64,000 nucleotides of DNA, taken from NCBI GenBank assembly GCA_934525735.1, contig CAKSZM010000001.1, positions 57,622 to 121,621 on the forward strand, written 5' to 3'. Position 1 is the first letter of the stretch. Each line of letters begins with the position of its first letter. Positions 17,150 through 26,173 of the stretch are shown one piece after another. Origin of the DNA: an uncultured Faecalibacterium sp. Lineage in GTDB: Bacteria; Bacillota; Clostridia; Oscillospirales; Ruminococcaceae. The position numbers were made by a program, and so were the translations under genes. Below the pieces are notes generated by a model. That model worked only from the letters and a program-made list of their open reading frames with translations, searched no databases and was not told where the DNA came from.

Positions 17150-18307
17150 TCACGCTTGTGCCCGAAAGTAGGTTCCGTAAGGGTTGTCGTGGTTTCCGGT
17201 CAGATCATTCATGCGGTTTATGCAGTGAAGTTCCTGCTGGTTGCACTCGGACAGATAATCCGTCAGTTCCGAAGATTTCTGCAATTGCTCAAGACGTCTG
17301 TCCATCTCCTCGCCCTGAACGCTCAAACTCTGCATTTCATCCGCAATGCGGCCTTCTTCCTGCAGCAATGTGCCGATTTTCTGGTTGGAATCCTGCAGGC
17401 AGCAATACAAAGTATATTGGTTTGCCTGAATTGATGAAAGATCCTTCAGGATATCATCCAGACGTGTAATGATTTTATCAAGCCGGATCTCCAGCTCCAG
17501 AATGTTATATGCGCCCTCCAGCGTAGTGCAGCGGCCTGCGCAAAGATACTCATAAATAGAGCATACCATCACATAGCTGCGGTATTTTGGAAGCACAATA
17601 TTATAAGCATACATTTTTTCGAGATTTTTTCTGCTGCTTTCCAGTGCTGTTTCCACCTTCTGACGGCAGGCTTCAGCGACAAATTTTTGTGCCTGCAGCT
17701 GCTGTACCCGCATTTGCCGTTTTTTGTTTTTGTTCTCAAGCTCGGTATACTGGCGACATTTGTAATCATATACCCCCATATCATACTGATAGATTGCATC
17801 AGCTTTTTCGATGGCCTTTTTACGGCTGATCAAGGAACTTAGACTGTCAAAAGCTCCAATTATGGCCATAACAATGCCAGCAATGCAGCATATACCCACA
17901 CCCCACTCGTCCAAGAAACCAATTCCGTAAGCGATCAACGCAACCAAAATCGATCCAATCAGAGTAAAGATGAAATCTTGCTGTGCTTCTTTTCGCAGTG
18001 CTTCTTTACTCTCATTCTCATGCACTCCCTTCCGAGATGGTTTAACGGGCTTTTCCATAGTGCGCATATTGTTATGGAGAATATTGATTTGATTTTCGTA
18101 CTCTCTGATGCCACGCGACATCCTGCCGCATAATTCCTCCTGCAGATTCACTTCTTTTTCTGTCTGTACGATCATGCCGAGATATTCTTTTAATTCCGCA
18201 ACGGTCATACACGATGCCATCCTTTCCATGCCGGGCATTGTCTGTATGTTGATGATAACTTCTTTTCGGGAAGCTGTCAATATATCCTTAACTTCTTCTG
18301 CATACAA
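17150..18307 (-). CDS. Orphan membrane-anchored coiled-coil protein of unknown function
   Basis: I do not recognise a named family. The 385-aa product has a charged N-terminal third, a hairpin of two hydrophobic segments at about residues 113-132 and 137-156, a Lys/Gln-rich coiled coil (about 165-235), and a C-terminal helical domain with conserved-looking YRSYVMVCSIYEYLCAGRC and TLEGAYNILELEIRLDK stretches. The bulk is predicted to face one side of the membrane. Codon use is visibly richer in A/T than its neighbours, suggesting transfer. The first ATG at 18307 lacks a ribosome site; an ATG at 18208 has AAAGGA 11 nt upstream and is an alternative start giving 352 aa. A possible promoter (TTCAAC-N16-GATAAT) lies at 18319-18346, inside the neighbouring regulator remnant. 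Confidence 0.75.
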   Translation of the reverse strand: MYAEEVKDILTASRKEVIINIQTMPGMERMASCMTVAELKEYLGMIVQTEKEVNLQEELCGRMSRGIREYENQINILHNNMRTMEKPVKPSRKGVHENESKEALRKEAQQDFIFTLIGSILVALIAYGIGFLDEWGVGICCIAGIVMAIIGAFDSLSSLISRKKAIEKADAIYQYDMGVYDYKCRQYTELENKNKKRQMRVQQLQAQKFVAEACRQKVETALESSRKNLEKMYAYNIVLPKYRSYVMVCSIYEYLCAGRCTTLEGAYNILELEIRLDKIITRLDDILKDLSSIQANQYTLYCCLQDSNQKIGTLLQEEGRIADEMQSLSVQGEEMDRRLEQLQKSSELTDYLSECNQQELHCINRMNDLTGNHDNPYGTYFRAQA

Positions 18308-18467
18308 GCTGATGAAAGATTATCATTTCAGTGCCGGACAGTTGAACCGCCTGCGCAAAAATGAAAATGTCAGCACCTGTCCCCTCCATACCCTCTGCCT
18401 GATTTCAGACTGCAGAATGAAAGACGCCGCGGTCTGTTTGCGGGACAACACAGAGAATACAATATAA
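18300..18467 (+). pseudogene. Truncated Cro/CI-type helix-turn-helix regulator remnant
   Basis: On the plus strand a frame reads YKLMKDYHFSAGQLNRLRKN, then ENVST...LHTLCLISDCRMKD and a short tail to a stop at 18467. This matches the C-terminal two thirds of small (about 70-aa) HTH regulators of the YozG/Cro type: recognition helix, ENVST turn, final DCxxxD helix. The expected first helix is absent, and no ribosome site precedes the only ATG (18312). The homology begins just where the antisense orphan gene starts, so the 5' end appears to have been lost at that junction. Confidence 0.6.
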
Positions 18468-18522
18468 ATAAAACGGAAAAGCGACATTTTTAAGAAAAAT
18501 GCAAATTTTCAGAAAAATCCGC

Positions 18523-18551
18523 TTGACAAGTCGGACTTTTCCGCGTATAAT
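18523..18551 (+). promoter_or_regulatory. Promoter of tRNA-Gln
   Basis: Perfect consensus hexamers TTGACA and TATAAT are separated by 17 bp, about 43 bp before the mature tRNA 5' end. Confidence 0.93.
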
Positions 18552-18594
18552 AGCACACGTTGAGCGGCTCACCCCGCAAAACAAAACAGAATAT

Positions 18595-18668
18595 TGGGGA
18601 TTTGCATAGTGGTAGTGCGGTAGACTCTGACTCTACTTGTGGGAGTTCGATTCTCTCATCCCCAACCA
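18595..18668 (+). tRNA. tRNA-Gln (anticodon CTG)
   Basis: A full cloverleaf can be drawn by hand. The acceptor is TGGGGAT/ATCCCCA with discriminator A and encoded CCA (18666-18668). The D arm includes AGTGGTAGT. The anticodon stem GTAGA/TCTAC encloses loop CTCTGAC with anticodon CTG, and the T arm is GGGAG-TTCGATT-CTCTC with one G-T pair. It is transcribed alone from a consensus promoter and ends at a strong terminator. Confidence 0.97.
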
Positions 18669-18671
18669 GAA

Positions 18672-18710
18672 AAGCCATCCGGTTTCTATCGGATGGCTTC
18701 TTTGTTTTAT
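18672..18710 (+). terminator. Terminator of tRNA-Gln
   Basis: A 10-bp stem (18672-18681 with 18690-18699) with an 8-base loop is followed by TTCTTTGTTTT, starting 4 bp after the tRNA CCA end. Confidence 0.92.
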
Positions 18711-18736
18711 TCGTGTCCTGTGTTTTGTCAGCACGC

Positions 18737-18772
18737 AAAAAGACCTGCGCCTTTTTCGAGGCGCAGGTCTTT
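18737..18772 (-). terminator. Terminator of tyrS (possibly bidirectional)
   Basis: A perfect 13-bp stem (18739-18751 with 18760-18772) lies 18 bp past the tyrS stop. The AAA/TTT ends give a U-tail on either strand, so it also insulates tyrS from the tRNA unit. Confidence 0.9.
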
Positions 18773-18789
18773 GCTATTATCCGGAAAGC

Positions 18790-20010
18790 TTACAGCGTTA
18801 CCTTGTGGTAGATCTTTTTGCCCTTTTTGATCACGACGCCCTTTGCCAGCTGCTCGGCGGTAAAGCTGACAGTCGGTGCTGCCACCTTTTCGCCGTCGGC
18901 CAGCACACCGCCCTGCACGACCAGACGGCGTGCTTCGCCGTTAGAAGCAGCCAGGCCAGCCTTGACCATCAGGGTCAGGATGCCGATGGAGCCGTCGGTC
19001 AGGTCAGCCTCGGTCAGCTGGGTGGAAGGCATGTGCTCGGTATCCATGGCGTTGCCGCTGAACAGTGCACGGGCTGCATTCTGAGCTTTTTCGGCCTCTT
19101 CCTTGCCGTGGACCATGCTGGTCATCTCGTAAGCCAGAATTTCCTTGGCCTCGTTCAGGCGCTGATCCTTCCAGGTGCTCATCTCGTCGATCTGCTCCAG
19201 CGGCAGGAAGGTCAGCATCCGGATGCACTTCATCACGTCGGCATCGCCCACGTTGCGCCAGTACTGGTAGAACTCGAAGGGACTGGTCTTGTTCGGATCC
19301 AGCCAGACCGCATTGCCGGCAGTCTTGCCCATCTTCTTGCCCTGAGAGTCGGTCAGCAGGGTGACGGTCATGGCGTAGGCATCCTTGCCCAGTTTGCGGC
19401 GGATCAGCTCGGTGCCGCCCAGCATGTTGCTCCACTGATCGTCGCCGCCGAACTGCATGTTGCAGCCGTAGTGCTGGAACATGTAGTAGAAGTCGTAGCT
19501 CTGCATGATCATGTAGTTGAACTCCAGGAAGGACAGGCCCTTCTCCATGCGCTGCTTGTAGCACTCGGCGCGCAGCATGTTGTTCACGGAGAAGCAAGCG
19601 CCGACTTCACGCAGCAGCTCCACATAGTTCAGGTTCAGCAGCCAGTCGGCATTGTTCAGCATCAGGGCCTTGCCCTCAGAAAAGTCGATGAACTTTTCCA
19701 TCTGCTTTTTGAAGCAGGCTGCATTGTGTGCGATATCATCCTTGGTCAGCATCTTGCGCATATCAGTGCGTCCGGAAGGGTCGCCGATCATGGTCGTGCC
19801 GCCGCCGATCAGGGCGATGGGCTTGTTGCCAGCCATCTGCAGGCGCTTCATCAGGGTCAGCGCCAGAAAATGGCCGGCAGTCAGGCTGTCGGCGGTGCAG
19901 TCAAAGCCGATGTAAAAAGTAGCCTTGCCGTTGTTGATCAGGTCGATGATCTCCTCGTCGGTGATCTGAGCCACCAGGCCACGGGCCTGCAGTTCTTCGT
20001 ACAGAGTCAT
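18790..20010 (-). CDS. tyrS: Tyrosyl-tRNA synthetase
   Basis: This class I synthetase charges tRNA-Tyr. The protein is 406 aa from the ATG at 20010, which has AGGAGG 8 nt upstream. Family features are the N-terminal YIGFDCTADSLTAGHF (HIGH-like motif), GGDDQWSN in the tyrosine pocket, the KMGKT KMSKS-like loop, and a C-terminal S4 RNA-binding domain (about 340-406). In-frame sequence before 20010 belongs to the T-box leader. Expression is controlled by that tyrosine T-box. The gene is flanked by recN upstream and the tRNA-Gln unit downstream. Confidence 0.97.
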   Translation of the reverse strand: MTLYEELQARGLVAQITDEEIIDLINNGKATFYIGFDCTADSLTAGHFLALTLMKRLQMAGNKPIALIGGGTTMIGDPSGRTDMRKMLTKDDIAHNAACFKKQMEKFIDFSEGKALMLNNADWLLNLNYVELLREVGACFSVNNMLRAECYKQRMEKGLSFLEFNYMIMQSYDFYYMFQHYGCNMQFGGDDQWSNMLGGTELIRRKLGKDAYAMTVTLLTDSQGKKMGKTAGNAVWLDPNKTSPFEFYQYWRNVGDADVMKCIRMLTFLPLEQIDEMSTWKDQRLNEAKEILAYEMTSMVHGKEEAEKAQNAARALFSGNAMDTEHMPSTQLTEADLTDGSIGILTLMVKAGLAASNGEARRLVVQGGVLADGEKVAAPTVSFTAEQLAKGVVIKKGKKIYHKVTL

Positions 20011-20041
20011 TGTTCTTTCCTCCTGTTGGTTGTGGGCAGAG

Positions 20042-20333
20042 GGAAAAATAAAGCGCCCCCTGCCAAAATAAATTGGCAGAGGGCGAGAAAAAATCCGCGG
20101 TACCACCTCTGTTTGCCGCTTCCTCACAGAACCGGCCTCACGAGTGCACACCCCAGAGTAGAGCGACACTCCTGCGTTTGTAACGCTCGCACGCGGCACA
20201 GCCTACTAGCTCAGCGCATTCAGCCTGCAGCTCCGGGATGTATTTCGCCTGCTGCCCTGCAGTCCCTTTCACCAACCGGGACCTCTCTGTGCAGAACGCT
20301 TCAGGATACTTGTTCCCTTCATCGCCATTGACA
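20042..20333 (-). promoter_or_regulatory. Tyrosine T-box riboswitch leader of tyrS
   Basis: On the minus strand the leader starts after a promoter at 20340-20368. It contains AGAGAG and GGTTGGTG elements of Stem I, a specifier-loop context GAAATACA with TAC (Tyr) at 20240-20242 followed by A, and the conserved T-box AGAGGTGGTACCGCGG (20096-20110). A terminator follows with a 13-bp stem (20054-20066 with 20073-20085) and a TTTATTTTT tail. Uncharged tRNA-Tyr would stabilise the antiterminator and allow tyrS transcription. Confidence 0.93.
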
Positions 20334-20339
20334 ATGCTT

Positions 20340-20368
20340 ACTTTATCACAAGTGGCGGTACTTGTCAA
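20340..20368 (-). promoter_or_regulatory. Promoter of the tyrS T-box transcript
   Basis: TTGACA and TAAAGT on the minus strand are 17 bp apart. The -35 lies just past the recN stop at 20376, so tyrS is transcribed independently of the recN operon. Confidence 0.8.
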
Positions 20369-20375
20369 GCAGCGT

Positions 20376-22040
20376 TTACCTGACCACGGTGTCCAGCATT
20401 TCCCGCGCATTCGCAAGGGAAAGTTCGGTGACATGGTCGCCGGAGATCAGCCGGGCCAGCGCCTCCACACGGCCTTCTGTATCCAGCGGATGGATTTCCG
20501 TATAAGTACGGTCGTTCGCGATGTTTTTCTGGATCAGCAGGTGGCAGTCTGCCAGTGCGGCGATCTGCGCCGTATGCGTGATGCAGAGGATCTGATGCCC
20601 CTGCGCGCTTTGACGCAGAACTTCGCCGATGCGGCTGGCGGCCTTGCCGGAAACACCGCTGTCGATCTCGTCGTAGATCACGGTGGGCACGGCGTCCTTA
20701 TCCGCCATTGCATTCTTGATTGCAAGCGTGATACGGCTCAGCTCGCCGCCGGATGCGATCTTCGCCAGAGGTTTCGGTGCTTCGCCGGGGTTTGTGGAAA
20801 TATAGAACTCAACGCTGTCCTGACCATGGCTTGCCAGCGGGCCGCGGGTATGCTGCAGCGTCATGCGGACGCCCGGCATGTTCAGAAAATCCAGCGTCCC
20901 GGAAATGCGTTTGTTCAGCGCTTCGAACGCATGCAGGCGCGTCTGAGTAAGGATCTCCGCTTTTTCGCGCGCCAACGTATAAAGGCGTCGCTTCTCCGTC
21001 TGAAGCTGACCCTGCCGCTCCTGCGAAGTCTGGATGCGTTCCAGTTCTTCCCGGGCTTTCTGCCCGAAGGCAATCACATCTTCCACGGTATCGCCGTATT
21101 TCCGCTTGAGCTTATAGAGCAGATCCAGCCGCTGCTCGATCTCGTCCAGTTCGGCATCATTGGTATCGTAGGCGTCCAGCCGCCGGATCAGATCGGCAGC
21201 TGCATCCTTCGCGGTATAGTAGAGGTCGGTCAGCTGACCGGCAGTCTCCGACAAGGCATCATCCAGCTGTGCAGCTTCGTCCAGTGCATTGGAAGCCTCG
21301 CCCATCAGATCCACCGCACCGGATGCTTCGTCCCCGCCGGAAAGCAGCGCATAGCACTGCGCAATACGGTCCCGGATCGTCGAGGCATTTGCAAGGATCT
21401 TCCGGCGGTTTTCAAGGGTCTGCTCCTCCCCTGCCGTCAGACCGGCAGCATCGATCTCCTGCACCTGATAGCTCAGCAGATCGATCCGTCGCTGTTTTTC
21501 CGCTTCGTCGGTGATCATGGCGTCCAGTTCCCGCTTGATCTGCACCAGTTTGCGGTACAGCGTATAATATTCCTGAAATTCCGCCCCGTTCTGCGCGTAA
21601 TCATCCAGAATGCCGAGGTGATGCGCGGGATTCAGCAAACCCACCGAATCGTGCTGCCCATTGATATTGATCAGTCCCCCGCACAGGTCACGCAGAACGG
21701 CTGCAGTTGCAGGCATTCCGTTGATGCGGCAGGTGCTTTTGCCTTCCGCTGTGATCTCGCGGCTGAGCATCAGCGCATCCGCCCGCTCATAGCCGGCATT
21801 TTCCAGACGGTTCTGCACCTTCTCCGGGACCTGCTCGAACGCTGCACGGATCACGGCTTTGGCCGCACCGGTGCGCACAAGATCCCGGGAGGTGCGGTTG
21901 CCCAGGATCGCGTTGATCGAGTCGATCAGGATCGATTTGCCCGCACCCGTTTCACCGGTAAGAACATTCAGACCCGGCTGAAAGTGCACTTCCGCTTTCT
22001 GAATGACGGCAACATTTTCAATTTGCAGGCTGCTCAGCAT
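20376..22040 (-). CDS. recN: DNA repair protein RecN
   Basis: An SMC-like ATPase (554 aa) involved in double-strand break repair. The N-terminal Walker A motif is GETGAGKS, long coiled coils occupy roughly residues 150-370, and the C-terminal head has the ABC-type signature ASGGELSR and Walker B VIYDEIDSG. Length is normal. It is the last gene of the argR-recN housekeeping run, separated from argR by 18 bp, as in Bacillus. Confidence 0.97.
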   Translation of the reverse strand: MLSSLQIENVAVIQKAEVHFQPGLNVLTGETGAGKSILIDSINAILGNRTSRDLVRTGAAKAVIRAAFEQVPEKVQNRLENAGYERADALMLSREITAEGKSTCRINGMPATAAVLRDLCGGLININGQHDSVGLLNPAHHLGILDDYAQNGAEFQEYYTLYRKLVQIKRELDAMITDEAEKQRRIDLLSYQVQEIDAAGLTAGEEQTLENRRKILANASTIRDRIAQCYALLSGGDEASGAVDLMGEASNALDEAAQLDDALSETAGQLTDLYYTAKDAAADLIRRLDAYDTNDAELDEIEQRLDLLYKLKRKYGDTVEDVIAFGQKAREELERIQTSQERQGQLQTEKRRLYTLAREKAEILTQTRLHAFEALNKRISGTLDFLNMPGVRMTLQHTRGPLASHGQDSVEFYISTNPGEAPKPLAKIASGGELSRITLAIKNAMADKDAVPTVIYDEIDSGVSGKAASRIGEVLRQSAQGHQILCITHTAQIAALADCHLLIQKNIANDRTYTEIHPLDTEGRVEALARLISGDHVTELSLANAREMLDTVVR

Positions 22041-22058
22041 ACTAACCTCTCCCGCGTG

Positions 22059-22547
22059 TTATTTCTGCACGATATGCCGTGCCAGTTCCGAACAGATCGT
22101 TTTGGCGTCCCGCTCCGAACGCGCCACAATCAGGAACGTATCATCGCCCGAAAGCGTTCCAACGACATTTTTCCATTGCAAGGCGTCGAACACTTCGCAG
22201 GCTGCATTTGCCATACCGGAGTAGCATTTGACCAGAACCACATGCCCGGCATAATCGACCCCCAGAACCGATTCGTGGAAGATCGTTTCGAACCTTCCCT
22301 GCGTTTTGGGGTTGAAGCTCTCGTTCCGGCTGGAAACATACCGGTAACCATCTGCTGTTGCGGCTTTTACAAGACACAGCTCCCGGATATCACGGGAGAC
22401 AGTGGCCTGCGTGACCTCAAACCCTTCCTTGCTCAGATATTCCAGCAGGACCTCCTGCCGGCTGATCGGGTTCTCCCGGACCAGCCGGAGAATTGCCTGC
22501 TGCCGTTCTCCTTTGCTTTTTGCGTCATCCTTACGGCTGCGTGCCAT
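22059..22547 (-). CDS. argR: Arginine repressor
   Basis: The 162-aa protein has an N-terminal winged helix (QEVLLEYL and TQATVSRDIREL) and a C-terminal arginine-binding/hexamerisation domain with the LSGDDTF motif. It represses arginine biosynthesis and activates catabolism when arginine is bound. Its place between nadK and recN is the conserved Firmicutes order. No arginine genes are in the window. Confidence 0.96.
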   Translation of the reverse strand: MARSRKDDAKSKGERQQAILRLVRENPISRQEVLLEYLSKEGFEVTQATVSRDIRELCLVKAATADGYRYVSSRNESFNPKTQGRFETIFHESVLGVDYAGHVVLVKCYSGMANAACEVFDALQWKNVVGTLSGDDTFLIVARSERDAKTICSELARHIVQK

Positions 22548-22562
22548 ATTTTCGCCCCCCTG

Positions 22563-23414
22563 TTATCGCCTGCTGCGCAGTTTCTGATCGATTGCCTGGA
22601 ACTGATCGGCCTTGCTGAAAGTGATCAGCTTGACCACCTGATCGGAAAGCCGGATCTCCGCAGTTGCTCCCGCCTTGAGCGGGAATCCGGCCGCACCGTC
22701 GCAGCTGATGAATACTTCGTCATCTGCCACCTGGCCAACACACACGTTCAATTTGCGTTCCTGCGCAAATACCATCGCCGGACTTGCAAGACTGTGCGGG
22801 CAGATCGGCGTAACGACCACGCCCTTCGTCTGGGAATCAAGGATCGGTCCGCCCGCTGCCAGCGAATATGCTGTGGAACCGGTCGGTGTGGCAACGATTA
22901 CACCGTCGCCGCGGTAATGCTCCACGAGAATGTCATCGCAGTAGATGCTGAAATCAATTGCCTGCTGCAGCCGTCCTTTTGTGACCACGACATCGTTCAG
23001 CGCGTGGCCCTCCCATCCGTCATGGCCCAGCACGCGGACATGCAGCAGCATCCGGTTATCCAGACTGAACCTGCCCTTTGCCACGGCAGCCAGCTTCGTC
23101 TCCATTTCACTGATCTCGCAGGTGGCCAGAAACCCGCACCGGCCAAGGTTGATGCCGAGAATCGGTTTTGCGTACTGCAGCGACAGATTTGCTTCGTGCA
23201 GGATCGTGCCGTCCCCGCCGATGGTCAGGATCACATCAGCCCGTTTCAGGCATTCCTCCTGCGGCAGATAGAAGACACCGGCCGTGCTGCAGCTTGCCCG
23301 CATGGTCTCGCACATCAGAACTTCTGCACCGTGCGTCAGCAGGATCTGTGCTGCCCGGAGGGCGATTTCATAAGCTGACGGTTTGCCGGGGTTCGGAGAA
23401 ATATAGATCGTCAT
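22563..23414 (-). CDS. nadK: NAD kinase
   Basis: ATP- or polyphosphate-dependent NAD kinase (283 aa), making NADP. The GGDGT motif (TIGGDGTILHEA) and the NDVVV NE/D-type motif are present, along with GSTAYSLAAGGPI. It lies between tlyA and argR in the conserved cluster. Confidence 0.96.
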   Translation of the reverse strand: MTIYISPNPGKPSAYEIALRAAQILLTHGAEVLMCETMRASCSTAGVFYLPQEECLKRADVILTIGGDGTILHEANLSLQYAKPILGINLGRCGFLATCEISEMETKLAAVAKGRFSLDNRMLLHVRVLGHDGWEGHALNDVVVTKGRLQQAIDFSIYCDDILVEHYRGDGVIVATPTGSTAYSLAAGGPILDSQTKGVVVTPICPHSLASPAMVFAQERKLNVCVGQVADDEVFISCDGAAGFPLKAGATAEIRLSDQVVKLITFSKADQFQAIDQKLRSRR

Positions 23415-23447
23415 GCTGCAAGCCCTTTCTTCCAGTGAGGTGCAAGT

Positions 23448-24251
23448 TCAGCGGTCAAGCGTGCTATGGCTTGCCGCTACGACCTGCTCGGCAACGCTGT
23501 CGTCCAGAACCGCAGGTTCCGCGCTTTTCTGAACGAACATCAGATACTCAATGTTGCCTTCCGGGCCTTTTACGGGGCTGAAGTCCAGCCCGCGCACCGC
23601 AAAGCCGTTGGCTGCAGCATAGCCCATCGCATTGTGCAGCACTTCCCGATGGGTGGCGGGGTCACGGACAACGCCGTTTTTTCCGACTTTTTCGCGGCCG
23701 GCCTCAAACTGCGGTTTCACCAGACAGACGCCCATGGCGTCCGGCGTGGTGATTGCCTGCGCCACCGGGAAAATATGATGCAGCGAGATGAACGAAACAT
23801 CCACACTGAAAAACTCGATCGGCTCGGCCAGATCTTCCGGAGTAACGTTCCGGATGTTAGTACGTTCCATATTGACGACCCGTTCGTCGGTCCGCAGGCT
23901 CCATGCCAGTTGCCCGTAACCGACATCGACGGCATAGACTTTGACAGCACCGTTCTGCAGCATGCAGTCGGTAAAGCCGCCGGTAGAGGCGCCGATGTCC
24001 ATGCACACTTTACCATTCGGTGTAAGCGGGAAGCACTTCATCGCCTTCTCCAGCTTCAGACCGCCGCGGCTGACATAGCCAATATCATGGCCGCGCACCT
24101 CGACCTTGGCATCGTCTTTGATCATCTCACCGGCTTTGTCCACCTTCTGCTCGTTGACAAACACAATACCGGACATGATCAGGGCTTTTGCCCGCTCCCG
24201 GCTCTGAACAAGGCCATTCTGCACCAGATATTGATCCAATCGAATTTTCAC
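23448..24251 (-). CDS. TlyA family rRNA 2'-O-methyltransferase
   Basis: The 267-aa protein has an N-terminal S4 RNA-binding domain (RLDQYLVQNGLVQSRERAKA) and an FtsJ-type methyltransferase domain with the SAM motif DIGASTGGFTDC. TlyA proteins methylate cytidines in 16S and 23S rRNA. It starts 4 bp after dxs in the usual operon position (yqxC in Bacillus). Confidence 0.93.
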   Translation of the reverse strand: MKIRLDQYLVQNGLVQSRERAKALIMSGIVFVNEQKVDKAGEMIKDDAKVEVRGHDIGYVSRGGLKLEKAMKCFPLTPNGKVCMDIGASTGGFTDCMLQNGAVKVYAVDVGYGQLAWSLRTDERVVNMERTNIRNVTPEDLAEPIEFFSVDVSFISLHHIFPVAQAITTPDAMGVCLVKPQFEAGREKVGKNGVVRDPATHREVLHNAMGYAAANGFAVRGLDFSPVKGPEGNIEYLMFVQKSAEPAVLDDSVAEQVVAASHSTLDR

Positions 24252-24255
24252 AGCG

Positions 24256-26130
24256 TTATTCTCCTTTCATAAGCGCCGCCCGCACCGCCTGAACAAGGTG
24301 GTCCGCATCCAGACCGACGCACTGTTTGATCTGATCGACCGTCGCATGAGGCAGACAGACGTCCCGTACTGCGCAATGGACAAATTGCCCATTCCAGCCT
24401 TTTTGCTGCAGCTCATATTCCAGATGCTCGCCAATACCGCCCGTGGCAACGCATTCTTCGGCAAGCAGAACAATTTTATAATTTTTCAGTTCTTCGACGA
24501 GTTTTTCTGTAAAGGGATATATCTTTACAAGCTTCAGTACATCACTTTGGATGTTTTCTGCCCCCAGTTTTCCGGAAGCCTGCAGCAAATCAGCCATTTC
24601 ATCAGCATAGCTCACAAGGATAATTGATGCATCCTTTTCCCGCCTCAGAAAATCATACTCCGCCCCGCTGCAGGGATATTCTGCAAGCAGCGGGTTTTCT
24701 CCGCCGCGCGGATAGCGGATCGCACGCGGGCCGTGGAAGTCCTTTTGAAGCACACGGTGCAGCCAGTAGGTCAACTCCGCATAATTGGAAGGCGCGTAGA
24801 CCGGCATTCCAACCTGACTCAGAAAAGCCGGATCGTAGATTCCCTGGTGAGTCTCGCCGTCTGCCGGGACGAACCCAGCGCGGTCGATTGCAAACACGAC
24901 ATCTTCTTTCAGAAGATTAACGTCGTGAATGATCTGATCATAGGAACGCTGCAGGAAGGTCGAGTAGATGCAGACCACCGGGAGCATTTTCTGGCTGGCA
25001 AGTCCGGCTGCAAATGTCACAGCATGCTGCTCTGCCATGCCGACATCAAAGAACCGTTCCGGGTGTCTATGGGAAAAGAACTGCAGCCCGGTTCCGTATT
25101 TCATGGCTGCCGTGATCGCACAGATGCTGTCGTCTGCCTCGCCCTCTTTCACAAGGGCCTTGCCGAACACGGTGGAGAAGGACTCCTTCGGTGCCACCTC
25201 CGGGTCCGGCATTCCGTCCGGGTCAAAAGCCGACACTCCATGGTAGTTGCCGGGATTGATCTCGGCCGGTTGATAGCCCTTTCCTTTTTTAGTGACAACA
25301 TGCAGAAAATACGGTCCCTGACGGCCTGAAATGGTGCGAAGCGTCCGCTCCAGTTCTTCCTCATTGTGTCCATCCATCGGTCCGATGTATTCAAACCCCA
25401 TATCCTCGAACATCGTCGAGTGATACATCGCACGCCGCAGCAGCGTTTTGGCGTTGGTAAGCGTCTTTTTCAGAGGCGTTCCCACCACCGGGACGCCGTC
25501 CAGAAAGCTGCGCACATTATCCTTTGCATCATAATAGGCCGTTGTTGTGCGCAGATGCGTCAGATAGCGTGCAAGTGCGCCGACATTTTTGGAAATGGAC
25601 ATCTTGTTATCGTTCAGGATCACCAAAAGGTTGTCCAGATGTTCGATGTTGTTCATTCCCTCGTAGACCATGCCGCCGGTAAAGGCACCGTCGCCGATCA
25701 CCGCGACCACAACGCCCGGCTCATGACGCAGCTTTTTGGCCCACGCCATGCCGATTGCAAGGGAAAGCGCTGTATTGCCATGCCCTGCAATAAAGGCGTC
25801 ATGTTCGCTTTCGTTCGGATTCGGGAAACCCGAAATGCCGTCCAGCTGTCGGAGTTTTTCAAACTGTGCTTTCCGTCCGGTCAGGATCTTATGCGTATAG
25901 CACTGATGACCTACGTCAAAAACAATTTTATCTCTCGGTGTCTCCAGCACCCGGTGCAATGCAACGGTCAACTCTACCGTGCCAAGATTGGATGCCAGAT
26001 GTCCGCCGGTCTTTGAAATATTATCCAGCAAAAAATGACGGATCTCTGCACACAGCTGTTCGACCTGCCTGGGATCCAGCTGCTTCAGATCGCTGGGTTG
26101 ATTGATGTTGTCCAGCAGCAACGTTTTCAT
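24256..26130 (-). CDS. dxs: 1-deoxy-D-xylulose-5-phosphate synthase
   Basis: Thiamine diphosphate enzyme (624 aa) that condenses pyruvate and glyceraldehyde-3-phosphate, the first step of the MEP isoprenoid pathway. It shows VFDVGHQCYTHKILTG, the TPP motif GDGAFTGGM...NDNKMSIS, and a transketolase pyrimidine domain (DVGMAEQHAVTFAAG). The ATG at 26130 has AAAGGA 9 nt upstream; longer in-frame starts are not supported. It shares an operon with ispA, another isoprenoid gene. Confidence 0.97.
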   Translation of the reverse strand: MKTLLLDNINQPSDLKQLDPRQVEQLCAEIRHFLLDNISKTGGHLASNLGTVELTVALHRVLETPRDKIVFDVGHQCYTHKILTGRKAQFEKLRQLDGISGFPNPNESEHDAFIAGHGNTALSLAIGMAWAKKLRHEPGVVVAVIGDGAFTGGMVYEGMNNIEHLDNLLVILNDNKMSISKNVGALARYLTHLRTTTAYYDAKDNVRSFLDGVPVVGTPLKKTLTNAKTLLRRAMYHSTMFEDMGFEYIGPMDGHNEEELERTLRTISGRQGPYFLHVVTKKGKGYQPAEINPGNYHGVSAFDPDGMPDPEVAPKESFSTVFGKALVKEGEADDSICAITAAMKYGTGLQFFSHRHPERFFDVGMAEQHAVTFAAGLASQKMLPVVCIYSTFLQRSYDQIIHDVNLLKEDVVFAIDRAGFVPADGETHQGIYDPAFLSQVGMPVYAPSNYAELTYWLHRVLQKDFHGPRAIRYPRGGENPLLAEYPCSGAEYDFLRREKDASIILVSYADEMADLLQASGKLGAENIQSDVLKLVKIYPFTEKLVEELKNYKIVLLAEECVATGGIGEHLEYELQQKGWNGQFVHCAVRDVCLPHATVDQIKQCVGLDADHLVQAVRAALMKGE

Positions 26131-26173
26131 AAACACACGTCCTTTGAAAGGTTTTACACAAAGGCCCTGTTCC

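Noticed and set aside
18595-18668. tRNA-Gln as an integration site for the neighbouring AT-rich gene
   Set aside because: Integrases use the 3' end of tRNAs, and that side leads straight to a terminator and tyrS. I saw no second copy of the tRNA 3' end near 17150-18467.
20238-23378. A 1046-codon open frame on the plus strand opposite recN, argR and nadK
   Set aside because: All three minus-strand genes have clear family motifs; the plus frame is an open shadow caused by high GC at third positions.
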